From: Venturia oleaginea
Lineage: Eukaryota > Ascomycota > Dothideomycetes > Venturiales > Venturiaceae
Assembly (NCBI GenBank): GCA_013176395.1
Contig: JABMLP010000011.1
Coordinates: 310,001 to 374,000, forward strand
Reading direction: 5' to 3'
DNA: 64,000 bases
The notes beneath the pieces were generated by a model. That model was not told where the DNA came from and made no database searches. It worked only from the letters and a program-made list of their open reading frames with translations. This document shows positions 21,612 through 33,537 of the stretch, piece after piece. A program made the position numbers and the translations under genes. Numbering within the stretch: the first letter of the stretch is position 1; each line of letters begins with the position of its first letter.

Positions 21612-21691
21612 CTGCAATTATCGTCACCTGCTTAATCGAAGCTTACTGCAAACTGGTCTCCCTCTGCGCATACGTCCTTGTTCAGCTAACC

Positions 21692-23096
21692 ATGGTCCTG
21701 CAGTCCAGCGCGCGCCCGGCAGGCGATTTCGCACAGAATTCTAATCAGGGTCTTGCTCATGTACTTCTGGAAGAGGCGGTGCGGGTGCGGAAGGCATACG
21801 AATATTCGGAAAACCCTACAATCCTGACTGTTTACACCTCGTTCTTCATTTTCTCCACCTACTTTTGTATGGATCGACAGAATGCGGCTTGGGTATATCT
21901 TCGGGAGGCGACGACGGTGGCACATATCATGGGAATGCATGAGGAGGACACGTACAAGAACGATGACTATGTGGATACATCGCGAAAACGCAGGCTATTC
22001 TGGGTCCTGTTTATGACAGAAAGGTAGAGTCGAGCTGTCAGAAACGCAAGCCCTCATACTCACTTTGATATAGGGCTTACGCATTCAAAAGGCATCGTCC
22101 TTTAACACTGTACGACACAATCCAGCTTCCAACTACCGAGGAGGATCCTAGTGAGACACTTCAATTGTCAGGATTTATCCATCTCATCAAGTTGTACAAG
22201 CCATTCGACGAAACGTTCTTTGGGTTATGGAATCGAACGAGACACGGCGCGGTACCATCCTGGCTAGTCGGGCTGCAACGGCAATTATCCGACGCTCTGC
22301 CTGAATACATCGAACACACTGAAACCCAAGCAGTGGATCTCAAAATGAGCCAGCAATGGTTGAAAACCATGGTCTGGCAATTGGCTATCAGTCACGGCTT
22401 TATCTCGTCCATGGCCTCCGACAACACTCTAAGTTTCAGATATCCAATCGAAATTTCTCGGGATTTGGTGGAAATGTCCACCAACTTCTCTCAGCACGCC
22501 ATGGAGGTCCACGGCATTGGATTGGTAAGCTACTCAATCGCTATCAGAACACGAAAGCCATGACTAATGTAATTCTAACGCAGGTCGAGAAGCTTTTCGA
22601 TGTCGCTTGCACGTTAATCGATGTCATGTCATGCGTACCTATGTCCCCAACGAACTATGACATGAGCCCGCGTGATTATCTAAACCGGTTCATATCTTTG
22701 ATATCCGGACTGCGTGGCGGCCAGTCTCGCTACATGCCTCTTCTTCAAACAAAGCTTTCAGAGGTGTTGCCAAGTTATCAGCTCCCGCCCCACCTGTCAC
22801 TTTCATCCAACAGACTCGATGTTTACAGTGACCATTCTCAACCTGCGTCTGCGTCACGATCGAATGAAGCTACGCCATTCGAAACACCTCCAGCTCTTAA
22901 TATTCGCCAACACATGCCTGGGATGAGTTACCAAGACCCAGCATTATCCACAATCCAAGGCCAGATGTCCGAGACGGGCGCGTATCCGTCTTACAGTAGC
23001 TCGATGGTATATCAACAGACGACAACAGGGCCGAGTGCGGCTGATCAAGGTCTTTACCAAACCCATTTACCGCGTCGGCCTGGATATCCTGGCTGA
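21692..23096 (+). pseudogene. fungal-specific transcription factor, lacking DNA-binding end
   Basis: Exons are 21692-22023, 22074-22524 and 22584-23096, with introns GTAGAG to ATATAG (50 bp) and GTAAGC to ACGCAG (59 bp). They join in frame to about 431 residues. The region EEAVRVRKAYEY, AAWVYLREATTVAHIMGM and RRLFWVLFMTERAYAFKRHRP is the middle homology domain of zinc-cluster (Zn2Cys6) regulators, followed by a Ser/Pro/Gln-rich tail. The same frame is open upstream to 21612, but no Zn2Cys6 cysteines occur before the repeat at 21259. The gene therefore appears 5'-truncated, perhaps by rearrangement with the repeat. Splice sites and frame are otherwise intact, so it could be recently broken or the missing exon may lie far away. 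Confidence 0.7.
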
Positions 23097-26000
23097 AGCG
23101 CGCTCTTGTGAGGCGGATAATTGGATTCTCCGTGGTCGCAGTGGGCAGTCCCATAACATCTGCAGCACTCTTTAACAAGCCACAAGCCACAAGCCATCGT
23201 TCACGCATGGTCAATTCCGTGTATGCGCACACCAGCCAAGAGTCGGAAGCGAGGAAAGAAAGAGGCATCATGGTCATGTAGCACTATCCTTGGAGATCAC
23301 CATCTCTGGCGGACAGCCCCAATTAAGTGGGCAGCGTCAAAGCAAATAGCCGCAAGTAACGACAGAATCGCCGGAGAAGCACACGGAGTTGTTTATACTA
23401 GATGATTGAAACCCTGAAAGATCGACACTAATGATGTCGCATCAAAAATTAGAAATAGAAATCTAATTGTCGGTTGATCTCTGCCTGGACTTCCGCCAGA
23501 TCCGAACGTCAATCTTCAGTCCTCAATTGTGAAGTATTTGCAGGTGGTAACCAGGATTCTTAGTAAGGATAGAGATTGCCTGTGATATTTCATGGCTCTT
23601 GATGCGAGAGAAATATGTTGCCCAGGACTTACCACTGTCAAACATTCAGATGTCAGAATATCACAAACATGGATCATCATCAATATCCTCGGGATCTGCA
23701 CTTAGCTGTGCTCGGCTTGATGCGTGATTACGTGCGGGCACTAATAATCCTTTCTCACGTCAAGACGGACCCGGAGAACTGCGCTGGTAGCAATCCGCTC
23801 TTCTTAGTCTTCTACGACGTCGGTGTCGTCTCAAGGAAAGGGACTCAGGACCAATACCCGGACGAAGCTCACATTTCATTTGCCTTCGAGAGGACAAACA
23901 ATTGAAAACCCTTGCGTTCAGCTTAGAGGGCCGTGCTTCTAGCTGCAGGTTGTTTCTCTATGTGTCAATAGCGCCTGGGAACATTCTCGTGATAGACGAA
24001 GTACTGCCGAAATGATACCGAAGGTGCCATGGTTTCGAGAGTTGTCGTGTATCGATTATCTGGAACATCCGCACTGCTACTCGAATCAAGTTACAGAGTC
24101 GTAGAAGGGCCAATAAGCCGCTGCGAGTGTTTTTGGATGATCATAATGCCTGGCAATATAATTGCTCACCGCAAAAATGACACTACGGAGAAACTGTCCA
24201 TCGAAAGGTCTAGGCCTCGCAAGTGTACCGAATGCAACAGGGAGCAGCCACATGCACCCTAAAGTTTCCAAATCTGCCCAATCATGTCCCACAACACCCT
24301 TGTTGATGGCGGTTGAGACACCGAAGAACCGCCTTCTACTGCATCTTTGGTCGCCGCGGCCCGTGTATTCTCAGCGCTCTCCATCTTCGACGTCATGTCT
24401 TATCTTTTCAAAATTGACTCTGTCAGCCAGGCTTGCAAGAATACGATGTACTGCGTGGCGGTCCGGCATAATATGCATCTGAACGCAAATTAGGTTGGAA
24501 ACAAGAATGGGTAGCAAAGATCCACAGGGTCCCTGTGTGCTGATATAGTAGATCGCTGACCAGGGCCTAAGACTTTCCGCTATCGGCAGATGTCGAATTT
24601 TAGTCAACGATACCGTTCCTCCAAGACTCTCGAGCCTTTCCGATCTACAAATCGCCCTCAATCATTCCTTCTAGCGGCCTTCTTGGTGAGTTCTTCGCTA
24701 CATACCGAGCACAAGCCTCCAGATTAGCGATGCACCATAACAGACGCTTATGCTTGCTGGGACGATCAGCTTTGCAGGGTAATGCGTAGTATCGTGGTTC
24801 TCCTTTAAGATGGCGTAGCCTAGGAGAAGATGGCTGGGCAGACATGAGACTTTTATTTGCTGCCTTGAAACGCAGCTGTATGTATCCAATGTGGGATCCA
24901 CTGCGAAAGGGAAGATCTTCGAGACGTCCGTTCTGGACTCTCTATCCTGCAGTGGTCCGAAAATGGAACTGAATAACCAATGATGGACTTGTTGCCTACC
25001 TCGGAGGCCAAGTATGTAACGAGCGTGGGCAGTAGTCAGTAAGTGAAGATTATGCAAAGATAACTACAGCTTGTCCTTCGGACGAATCAAGGCGTGGGGT
25101 CTGCCGCGTCTATCGATGATAATAAAATGAAGTTGACGAAGTCTTGCTTCTCTGTATCGTTTTCGGCCACGCAGCATCCTGGTATAATCAAAGCTGGAGA
25201 ATTTGGAGTTCTATACAAGCTCGACTGACGTCTCCATGAGCATAAGCAGGAGCATGAGCCACACGGGCTGCGCAATGCTAACCGAGCACCAACAACATCT
25301 TCATCTGTCAAAGACTCAAATCTGTCAAATATGCTCAAGGCCAACACTCGCCTACATCAACATGGAGTTAATAATTGAATTGGATATTGCTATATCGACT
25401 TCCTTGCTCATGTAAGCGAAGATTGGCTACGGCGCTGAGCGCACGCTGTGCTCTACAAGGCCTACTTTGCGGAGGTGGACAGTGGATACTCACTCTAACT
25501 CATTCGGAGCTGTTCAGCCGAGCTATCAGACGTCTTCGATGGGGAAGCGGCCCTTGCACTGCTTGACTACCGATGTCAGGCCTAGAGAGATTTTGCCGTC
25601 TACAATGACCTGGGACTTCACCAAGGTCGTGACTGCATTACTCAATTCATCTACTGCTCCACGTGGCAGAGACTCTCCATCAGCCCAGGATCGATGCAGT
25701 TTGTAGTCACCATCGGTACTGGAAGGTTTTATGATATCACTCAACTGCAAAGCTGCGATTGAAAGTCACTTGGGCTCAGAACAATCACGGCATACGTTTG
25801 AAAGCCCTAGCATAATGCTCGAGCAGAATAACTTTACTACATTGCTACCGTGTTAGGGCCCAAGTCAGGATCTTCATTCTCAAATCCAGGCTTTCTCCTG
25901 GAGTCGCCAGAAGGCATGAATCTCCGAGACTCAATACCATGTGTATACGAGCCGAACATACACACTACACTTGCCGTCTCGACGATCTTTAATTGACGTT

Positions 26001-28820
26001 GGAACAACGACTACTGCCAATATACTCATCATCTCTACGTCTTGCTGACTGAGGAATCGGAGATATCTTGCCTCTGATGTGAAGTCGCAGCTGATTCAAG
26101 TGGCCGTTTTCTGGAATTGTCATTTATTGACCGTAGATGTGGTAGATTCATTGAGCGGGAGGAGGTCGAGAACTCGAGACGCAAGCCGCACCGAGAATGA
26201 TACGAGTTCAGGGTTTAGTTCGGTAGGCGGCATGCAATATATTGTAGCCAGGCTCTTTCAGCCTCGCGACCCTGACAGTATGAGATTGAGCTTGTGGGAA
26301 CCGAATGCGTTAATTGGGGCTAGGTAGGATCGAAGCCAGCTTCTAGCAGGACCACATTTCAAGCATTTCAATACTTGATAACAGTATTGGCAGAATCAAG
26401 AATACCCGCCGTGTACTGTTACGGCACATGCGAAATCAAGAATGCCATGGACGCAACCCGGGCAATCCGACGGATTTCGAGGTTGGCATTCTTTGCATTC
26501 ATATCCATCACTCTCAATTCTGGCAATAATAGCGATCGATTGCAATATCAAGGCTCAGTAATTTCTCCCTCCGCACAAAGCCGAATCTGCGCCTGACTGA
26601 CACACCATTCGCGAAGTTGTCGTATAACCATCCCCATCGCATTTCTCCTCGAATCTCCGCGAACAAACAAGACAGCGTCACAGCCGCCCGTGGAGCATGT
26701 GAAATGGTATCATGTACTCACAGGCCGCGTCTGCACTTACTGTTCGCAAATACTAATGTTCCTCCGCTATTCATACTTGGGATTGGGCGTGCGACACCAT
26801 GATCTACGGAGGTGACATGTCAGCCGAAAGCACGAACGATTGTTGATGAGACTCAGCCCCACAGCTTCCGGCTTGGACTCTGATCACAGATTCGTCTTTC
26901 CACGGTTGGGCTGATGTGCTGTATGGATGCGTGGGAGCGGCAATGGTATATTAGGCTGCCAGCGATATCCTGGTTAGATACTTCTGTGTCAGGTCTCGAC
27001 CTGATTGTGGGAAGCGGAGCGGAACCATGATTCAATTGTTATGTTTACTGCTGCATGAAGCCACACAAGTTGTTGCTCGAGAGAGGACAAATGTCGCGAG
27101 CATCGTTCTGTCAATCCTTTTGAATTTCATCTGATATTCCACCGGTTCAAGGTTAAGTCTTACCTCTCATGTTTCAAGAGAATCACGAATTTTCCGTCAG
27201 CCTGTTCCCATCTACACGGCTCACTGATCGCTATTAATTTCCCACACAAGTATACCGACTATCATTCGAGAAAGCGCAAGGAATTGCATACCGTGGCCGA
27301 AGCTCAATGTATTATGTTAATTTCTTCGCATGGAGAACAGAATCATGTTTACGAATTTCTCATGAAGTCTAGCTAGAAAAAGAAATAGATGATGGGCACG
27401 CCAAAAGCCTCGGGACCAATGATCACTTTCCAAGAAGTACAATCCACTCCCCACGATCCATGGAAAACATTTTCTAGACCCCAAGCTCAAACTCATTGGT
27501 AACAACATTCTTTGAACGATTCCCCCCAGCCCCCGTACCAAGAATCATTGACACTCCGCCCCGGGCCTCCACATCACAAGTAATACACCTATGAAAATAC
27601 GAAAAGACTAGCACAGCCCTACCCCACCACCGCCTCAGCCATGAACGAGCGATCCTGTTATTTACTCAGGGCAAAAGACGCTAGAATCCCAATGCTCCGG
27701 TTCACAGGATACCAATAGGTACAGGCAATCATCATAGACTCAACAGCAGCATCGTGAATGAATTAATCTCACAACCAAAAATACATAATTGTGCAGGGAA
27801 TGAGGACAAGCAGGCTGGATCGGATTGGAAGTACACTTACAAAACTTGACTACTGCAACTGCACTTACGCATGCCTTCCTTAACCCGGGAAGTGGAATTC
27901 TTGAACAAGACGTCTGGGACTAATAGTATACAGATATCGAATCCCATCTTTTCGCAGAACCCCCCCCCCCTCCTTCTTTCCCCCCAAAAAAATTGAAACG
28001 AATAAGAAGATACAATCTCAAGGAACCCCACCATCTACCCTTTTTCCACACGGACAGAGAAAATGAGAAAACATGACTACCGCCCACAAGAACAACATCG
28101 AAGCTCAAAAGGAAAAATACCGGTTCCACCTTCTGAATCTTTACTGATTGTCGGATATAAGGAGGCCACTCACTCTCCAGCAAAGCTCATTGTTAGCGTT
28201 TTCATCCTCGCCAATAATCCTCCTACCCTCCATATACACCTGGACACAACGAGTTCTTGGTCAAAGACTGGCGCTACCTGGAATCCCAATACATCGGGCC
28301 TCCCTCGGACCCTCGTTGGGACGATCGAAAATGACGCAAATGGCAATCGTACGTAGAATAAAGGCCGGTATTATGACCATCTAGATTTTCTTATCGGCTT
28401 CTTGCTCTCTGTATGCTGGAGAAAGAGTGAGACGTGGTGTACTCGCAAACTCAAAACCAGAAACTTGCAAAAATCCCGCGTCAGGTCACGAATATCAATT
28501 TCATTCAGCGATCAAGAGGGCTCACGAGACAGACTGTCATCATCAAAGTTGTGAGAAGTAAGAGAAGAAGGGAGATTTCCTGTAAAGTAGTCTATAGGCC
28601 TATGCGCCATATATGCCTGTGCGCCAACCCCACCGAGTATTCTTACAAAAAACGTATAAATTTCAACAACACCGCCATCTATAACAGTAATATACATTTT
28701 AATTGGTTCTTTGACGCTCTGGGCAGGTCCTAGCATTATGCTCAAGCGACTGGCATGCGCTGCACTTTGGTGGTGCTCGTTGCCGTACCTGAGCAGGTAC
28801 ATTTTCAACCCCCTCAGTAG
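23097..28820. other. 5.7-kb gene-poor stretch
   Basis: No convincing gene on either strand. Frames are short and stop-rich. Small features are a C10 run at about 27961-27970 beside an A7 run, and one possibly decayed coding area at 24107-25057 (listed separately). It may be an old, mutated repeat or relict gene space. Confidence 0.5.
24107..25057 (-). pseudogene. possible decayed coding region, unknown
   Basis: The minus strand carries protein-like pieces in changing frames, for example HLLTTAHARYILGLRGRQQ and HWLFSSIFGPLQDRE (24.9-25.0 kb), LLGYAILKENHD and YPAKLIVPASIS (24.7-24.8 kb), and LLPILVSNLICVQMHIMPDR (about 24.5 kb). They are separated by stops and shifts. I do not recognise the family and infer a degraded gene. 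Confidence 0.3.
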
Positions 28821-29891
28821 GCGTATTCTGCTAGCCACCAGAGACCTATCTCGTTGGTTGTCCAGCCGTTCTCGCTCACGCCAATTGCCCAATCTGGTGG
28901 TAGGATCCCGTCTGAATACCAGGCTGCCTGGTGCATTACTGCCTCGAAAATAACGAGCGGAGGGATTGGAAACCCTTTCGCAAGGACCCTTGCGGCGTTC
29001 GTTGAACGAAGAGGTTTTGGAGTTGACTCCATTCGACAGGTGTTACCCGGCACACTTGAGGGCAATCTCTCCGCTATTCGAGCCCATCACCTCGATAGAG
29101 GCTGGCCCACCAACGCCTTTGGTAGTGAATATATTAGGGCCTGCCTTCGGGGCCTTAAGAGGTTATTCAATCACCCAACGCGCCCTCGCAACGACATTAC
29201 CCGGCAGCTTCTCACCGATATCTCGAGCCCGTTCCTATCATCTACGGCCAAAGATGAGCTCAACATTACCGCTATTCACGCGGTGGCCTTTGGAGGCATG
29301 TTCAGGCATCGCGAACTCTGCTATGACCGTAAAGACCTCGAACAACCAGCTCTCTTCGCGGAGTCACGTCTCTGTCGCGAGGATGTATTCTTCGCTGATG
29401 ATAACAGCTACGCAACAGTCCACCTCAAGCGCTCGAAGATCGATACCAATCACGAAGGCGTTACCGTCTAACTTGCCCCAGCGATTATCGCCTGTCCTAT
29501 CAAAGCTCTCCGCCGCCTCTACCAATACGACCCTCAACCGGGTCACACTCCTCTCTTCAGCATCGGCACTGACACCGTTAAGAAACACCGATTCGAGGAG
29601 CCTGTACCAAAAAAAGGGGTACCAACGCCCTTAAACGCCGAATGCTTCAGTGGAACCCCGCGATATCCACGGCTAACTTCTCCGGTCACAGTTTCCGTAA
29701 GGGTGGCGCCAGCGAGGCGGCTCGCAACGGTATCTCCTACGACGATATACAAGTGCTTGGTAGATGGAGATCTGACAGCGCTCGCCTCTACATCCGGCAT
29801 GACCCTCAAAGGATGGTTACTTTACGTTACCAGGCATCCACAGGCTCTCTCCTACCCGTAATAGGGCTACCTACACCTCCGACGTCACCCT
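28821..29891 (+). pseudogene. tyrosine recombinase (Crypton-like), broken
   Basis: The frame is open from 28821 after a TAG. It has an N-terminal helical domain (TLEGNLSAIRAHHLDRGWPT) and the catalytic core of tyrosine recombinases: first Arg in FGGMFRHREL, a basic LKRSKID strand, HSFR and GRW in GHSFRKGGASEAARNGI and VLGRWRSDSARLYIR, with the nucleophilic Tyr in LYIR. A TAA at 29469 interrupts the frame, and a one-base deficit in the A run at about 29611-29617 shifts the last part, which ends at 29891. Such stand-alone recombinases occur in fungal Cryptons and in DIRS elements. No reverse transcriptase is seen, favouring a Crypton-like source. Confidence 0.7.
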
Positions 29892-30228
29892 GAGGCTTCA
29901 ATTCGACGGAATTTGTCGATTGAGGTGATTTCAAATTTGCACGTTATTCACAGCGGGTTGCGTCATTCCGGTTTAGTTATCTACATTCGAATTTTTGTCC
30001 CCACCCTCTCAGCCATCCCATCTTCTCTTTACACACCACTTCGTTATATTGGGCTTTTCTATGGTGGATTTCTAGCCGTACAGGGGTTCTGTAGGCATTT
30101 GTATGGCCCTAGCGCTTACGAGGCCTACAGAAACCCTATCTGGCAAGAAGCTTCGCCAAAAGCCCGCCAATCGCTTGAAATTGAACTCAATTTCAAGCCA
30201 AATATTACCGATATGACTGTGTACGAAA
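29892..30228. other. gap between recombinase and MULE 2
   Basis: No gene supported. It may be the 3' flank of the recombinase element. Confidence 0.4.
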
Positions 30229-30304
30229 TCGATTTTTCGGACTATTGCATACATGATTGCGACAACATACATACAATTCTGTAGCAATCAACACAATTGA
30301 TATA
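30229..30304. repeat. extra partial copy of MULE 2 terminal repeat
   Basis: tcgatttttcggactattgc and the following sequence to caatcaacacaattgatata match the complement of 33404-33513 (inner part of the right terminus, with a 35-nt gap) rather than its outer end. It lies immediately outside the left terminus proper. Confidence 0.7.
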
Positions 30305-30682
30305 GCGGCTAATGACTGTACACCCACAATCATCGATTTTTCGGACCAGCACATACACGCAATGACTAGCACAATCATTTGGCATGAACACAAATTCGTG
30401 TATGTTTTAGTCATTAATTGTATGCGATAGTCATCCATTATATGTTTGAGGCCAAAAGGTTAAGCCATTCATTGCATAGAGTCGCTGCTGTAATCGAAGT
30501 CAATCGCAGGGGTATTACGCCGACCATCACCATAGAATGGCGCTAACCGCATTTGAATAATGTACAAACTCAAACTACACGGCAATCGACTCAACTCAAA
30601 TAAATTCATCATTTTGGCTCAAATATCTCGCTCAGAACCGTGCTAAGGCCGCTGTACATACTGCCGGCCGCCTCAAAATCGC

Positions 30683-33312
30683 TCATTCTTCCTCCGATAA
30701 CAACTCAATGTCCCTACCAATCTCGCTGGCATCGCAGGCGTCACTCATATGGTTTTTTGAGCCGCAGAATGCACAGGATAGCTTCTTGTAACTACCACGT
30801 CGCTTGGTGGGAGCGCACGGTGCTGGAGGGGCTTTGGCAGCTCGCTTACGGCTCTTCTGTAGTGATGCCGGTGGTGAGGATAGTGGTAAACTTGGTGTTT
30901 CAATTGTCGCCTGAATCTCGCTGATCTCGTCTGCCAATTGTACTGCTTTTGCCTGGAGTTTAGTGCCCTTCTGTCGGACCTTTTCGAGCTGTTCTTGAGC
31001 CTCTGATCCAGTGATTTCAGCGGCGTGAAACTCGCGATATTCCTCAATAGTCTCGATGCCGTGGTGTCTCTTTGCAAGCTCAAAGTTCCTAGCCCCAATG
31101 CTAGCACGCTCTTTTTGATGACTACATCGTATTACCTCATCCTCAGAGGGCTCATTATCCTTGACAAACAGACTCTCCTCTGCCTCTGGGTCTGTGTCAT
31201 CCTCGTCGCTCTTCTCGTCATCTGAAACCTCAATTGTGACCTTCTCTTTTTCCTGGCTCTTCTCTGAACGTGGCTTGGGGTTTTTGCGCTTCGAATTTTG
31301 CTTAATTTGTGAGAGGACAGTGTGTTTTCGGAAGCGCTTCTGTTGCAAAGTACCAATAGGCCAAAAGAGGGCCTCTGTACCATAGTGTAGGTACAGAGGC
31401 AATATAGACCGGATCCTGATTTTGTGACAGCCTCTTCCGAGGGCGGCCAGAGCCATTGTCTTTCAACTCCGGAGGCTCAGTAACGTTGTCGGGCATCAGT
31501 TCATTAACAATGATTGTGCGATATGAAGGAAGGTAGGTCTCTCTATAGCGTTAAGCCATGTAGATTGGGATGCCGGTGGTTACATCGCCTAGAACTAGAT
31601 TCTCGACGTTGTCAGTGCCAAAGAGTGGGATATTAGAATCGGCTTTGAAGAAATCAGCAGCGCACCAAGCATGAGCGCAGGGAAGACGTATGTCCTGCCA
31701 CTCAAGGCAAGTACAAGTTCTCGCATCTAAATCGACGCGCCAGCCAATAGCGGCGGTGTTCAGAAGTCGTACAATTGCCTTGCCTATCTAATGTCAGTTT
31801 AGGAGCTTCAAAATAGCGCGATTTTGACATACCTTTCTTCTGTCGAACGCACATCATCTTCCGGCCAACATCTTTGCGATATGCGATGTGGTTGACGGCA
31901 AATCTCGTCAAAACATTGTCCTTCTGTACGAACTCGCCGCGGTCATAGAACAGCTTCATTGTGGCGGTACAGATGTCTTCCAACATGTACAGAATCGGCT
32001 TCCGCCTCTCATCAAGATATCTGCCGTTCATTGACTCTCCAACGCCAGATGAAGTGTGCCCGTAACGAGGAAACTCGCCGTAAGGCGCGTAGGCGGATGC
32101 CCAGCGATCAAATTTGCCGTTGTCAATATCCTCAGTATACTTGGCCGCCTCCGGGTTGAGAACACGTATTTCTTTGAGAAGAGCTTGGAATTCGCGGTGG
32201 GAGGTGACACGGCACATCTGCTTGAATTTGGCCGTAATTATGTTGTTGAAGTGGTCATCTACATTCTCTGCAAGATGCCAGGTACAGTAGTAATGCCAGG
32301 AGCCCGGAAAGTACTTAGTGATAGCCGGGACGAGGCCTTCGCCGCGGTCAGTGATTATCGCAAACTCTGCAGGGTCATTGCCTTCTTCTCTGCCAAACAT
32401 TGTGAGCTTTTCGACGATGGCTTCGAGGAACCATTCCCACCAATCTTTTGATTCTGTAGGTACGATTGCCCAGGCTATAAGGAGGTTGTTTTCGTCGGCA
32501 TCCACGGTGGTGACAACAAGCAGGATGCCTCCATATTTGAAGAAGCAGTGAGTGCCGTCAAAGACGAGAAGACTACGACATCTATCAAGAGCCAAAGTAC
32601 ACGCCGAAGGCATAATTACAGCGACTTGAAAGACACCTATCTCTGACTTGTACTTGATAGTAGCGCCGTTATATAAGTTGCAGAGTTCAGCCCAATCTGC
32701 GCTAATGTCTCCCTCCTCCTCAGAGATGAACTCATGATCGTGAATCTTCGCGTCGTGAAGCGCCAGTAGCAAGGCTTTGATGTACTGAAACTACTTACTC
32801 TCCTCCCCTTCAATCTGGTTCCTAACTTCTACCACAGTGCGATGGGCTTGCCGGCTGGAGATCTTGTTGCCCTGCTCGAGACGTGCTTCATCTTGTACGA
32901 ATTTCGAGGGGAGTTTGCAAATATTGGCGACGATATCGAAGCGGTTTCGAGCGAGATATTTGACTGAATGAACGCGCTGCCAGCCAATATGACACTGGGA
33001 GGGACACGTATGCTTCTTAAGTTGTCGTAACTTCCACTCCTTTGGCTTGCCTACGAGGGCTACTCGTATTGCGAAATGGCATGTATGCTTCTCACGACCA
33101 CGGCATTCGAGTTGCCAGAACTGGGGCTTGCTACTCTTAACGTTGAAAGACTCATTGGCGGCCGCAATCGCGTCGGTAATGATGTTTTTGGCTTCCTCAA
33201 GAGTCTCGAAAGTCATTCCAAGCTGGAGCGTTGGACAGAGAGGGATATCTTCAGGTGCAGGAGGTTTTTGAGAGCGCTGGGACAGCGCCTGTCTTGATAA
33301 TAGTGTCGCCAT
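30683..33312 (-). pseudogene. MULE transposase, minus strand, inactivated
   Basis: ATG at 33312. The N-terminal zinc-binding domain (ECRGREKHTCHFAIR, KKHTCPSQCH) is followed by an in-frame TAG at 32791-32793. The DDE region follows (LLVFDGTHCFFKYGG, FAIITDRGEGLVPAI) with the CTWHLAENVDDHF block and GHTSSGVGESMNGRY. A 49-bp intron (31784-31832, GTATGT to AGATAG, with CTGAC branch site) restores the frame into the SWIM finger (RTCTCLEWQ, RLPCAHAWC). An in-frame TAA occurs at 31551-31553. After a further frame change near 31400 comes an acidic/basic tail ending in a CX2CX4HX4C knuckle (CAFCGSKNHMSDAC) and a stop at 30683. Domain order is complete, so this is an almost intact but silenced copy. 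Confidence 0.85.
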
Positions 33313-33403
33313 AGGTGTAATTTGAGGTTGTTGTTGTTGCTGAAATCGGGTTTTTTGAGCAGAAGTTTGCACGGTAAGTTGCCCTCCACTGTGTTGACTA
33401 TAA

Positions 33404-33537
33404 CTATATTAATTGTGTTGATTGCTACAGAATTGTGTGTATGTAATAGTCATTGAACATACAATAATTGCAATCGTCGCAATCATGTATGCAATAGTCC
33501 GAAAAATCGATGATTGTGGGTGTACAGACATTAGCCG
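33404..33537. repeat. MULE 2 right terminal inverted repeat
   Basis: The outer 45 bp are complementary to 30306-30350. The inner part, ending caatcaacacaattaatatag on the complement, matches the extra copy at 30229-30304. Confidence 0.75.

Larger units (their letters stand above)
30306..33537 (-). mobile_element. MULE DNA transposon (element 2), nearly complete
   Basis: A 3.2-kb element. The left end cggctaatgactgtacaccc (30306 on) is complementary to the right end ...gggtgtacagacattagccg (to 33537). The right terminus carries about 134 bp of terminal-repeat sequence. Between them is a minus-strand MULE transposase gene with stops and a frame break. I find no matching 9-bp target duplication: the flanks are ttgatatag and atagaacta. 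Confidence 0.8.

Noticed and set aside
32785..32798. 14-bp GTAAGT...TTTCAG mini-intron removing the MULE 2 stop
   Set aside because: Far too short for a spliceosomal intron. A nonsense mutation is simpler because the frame continues unchanged.
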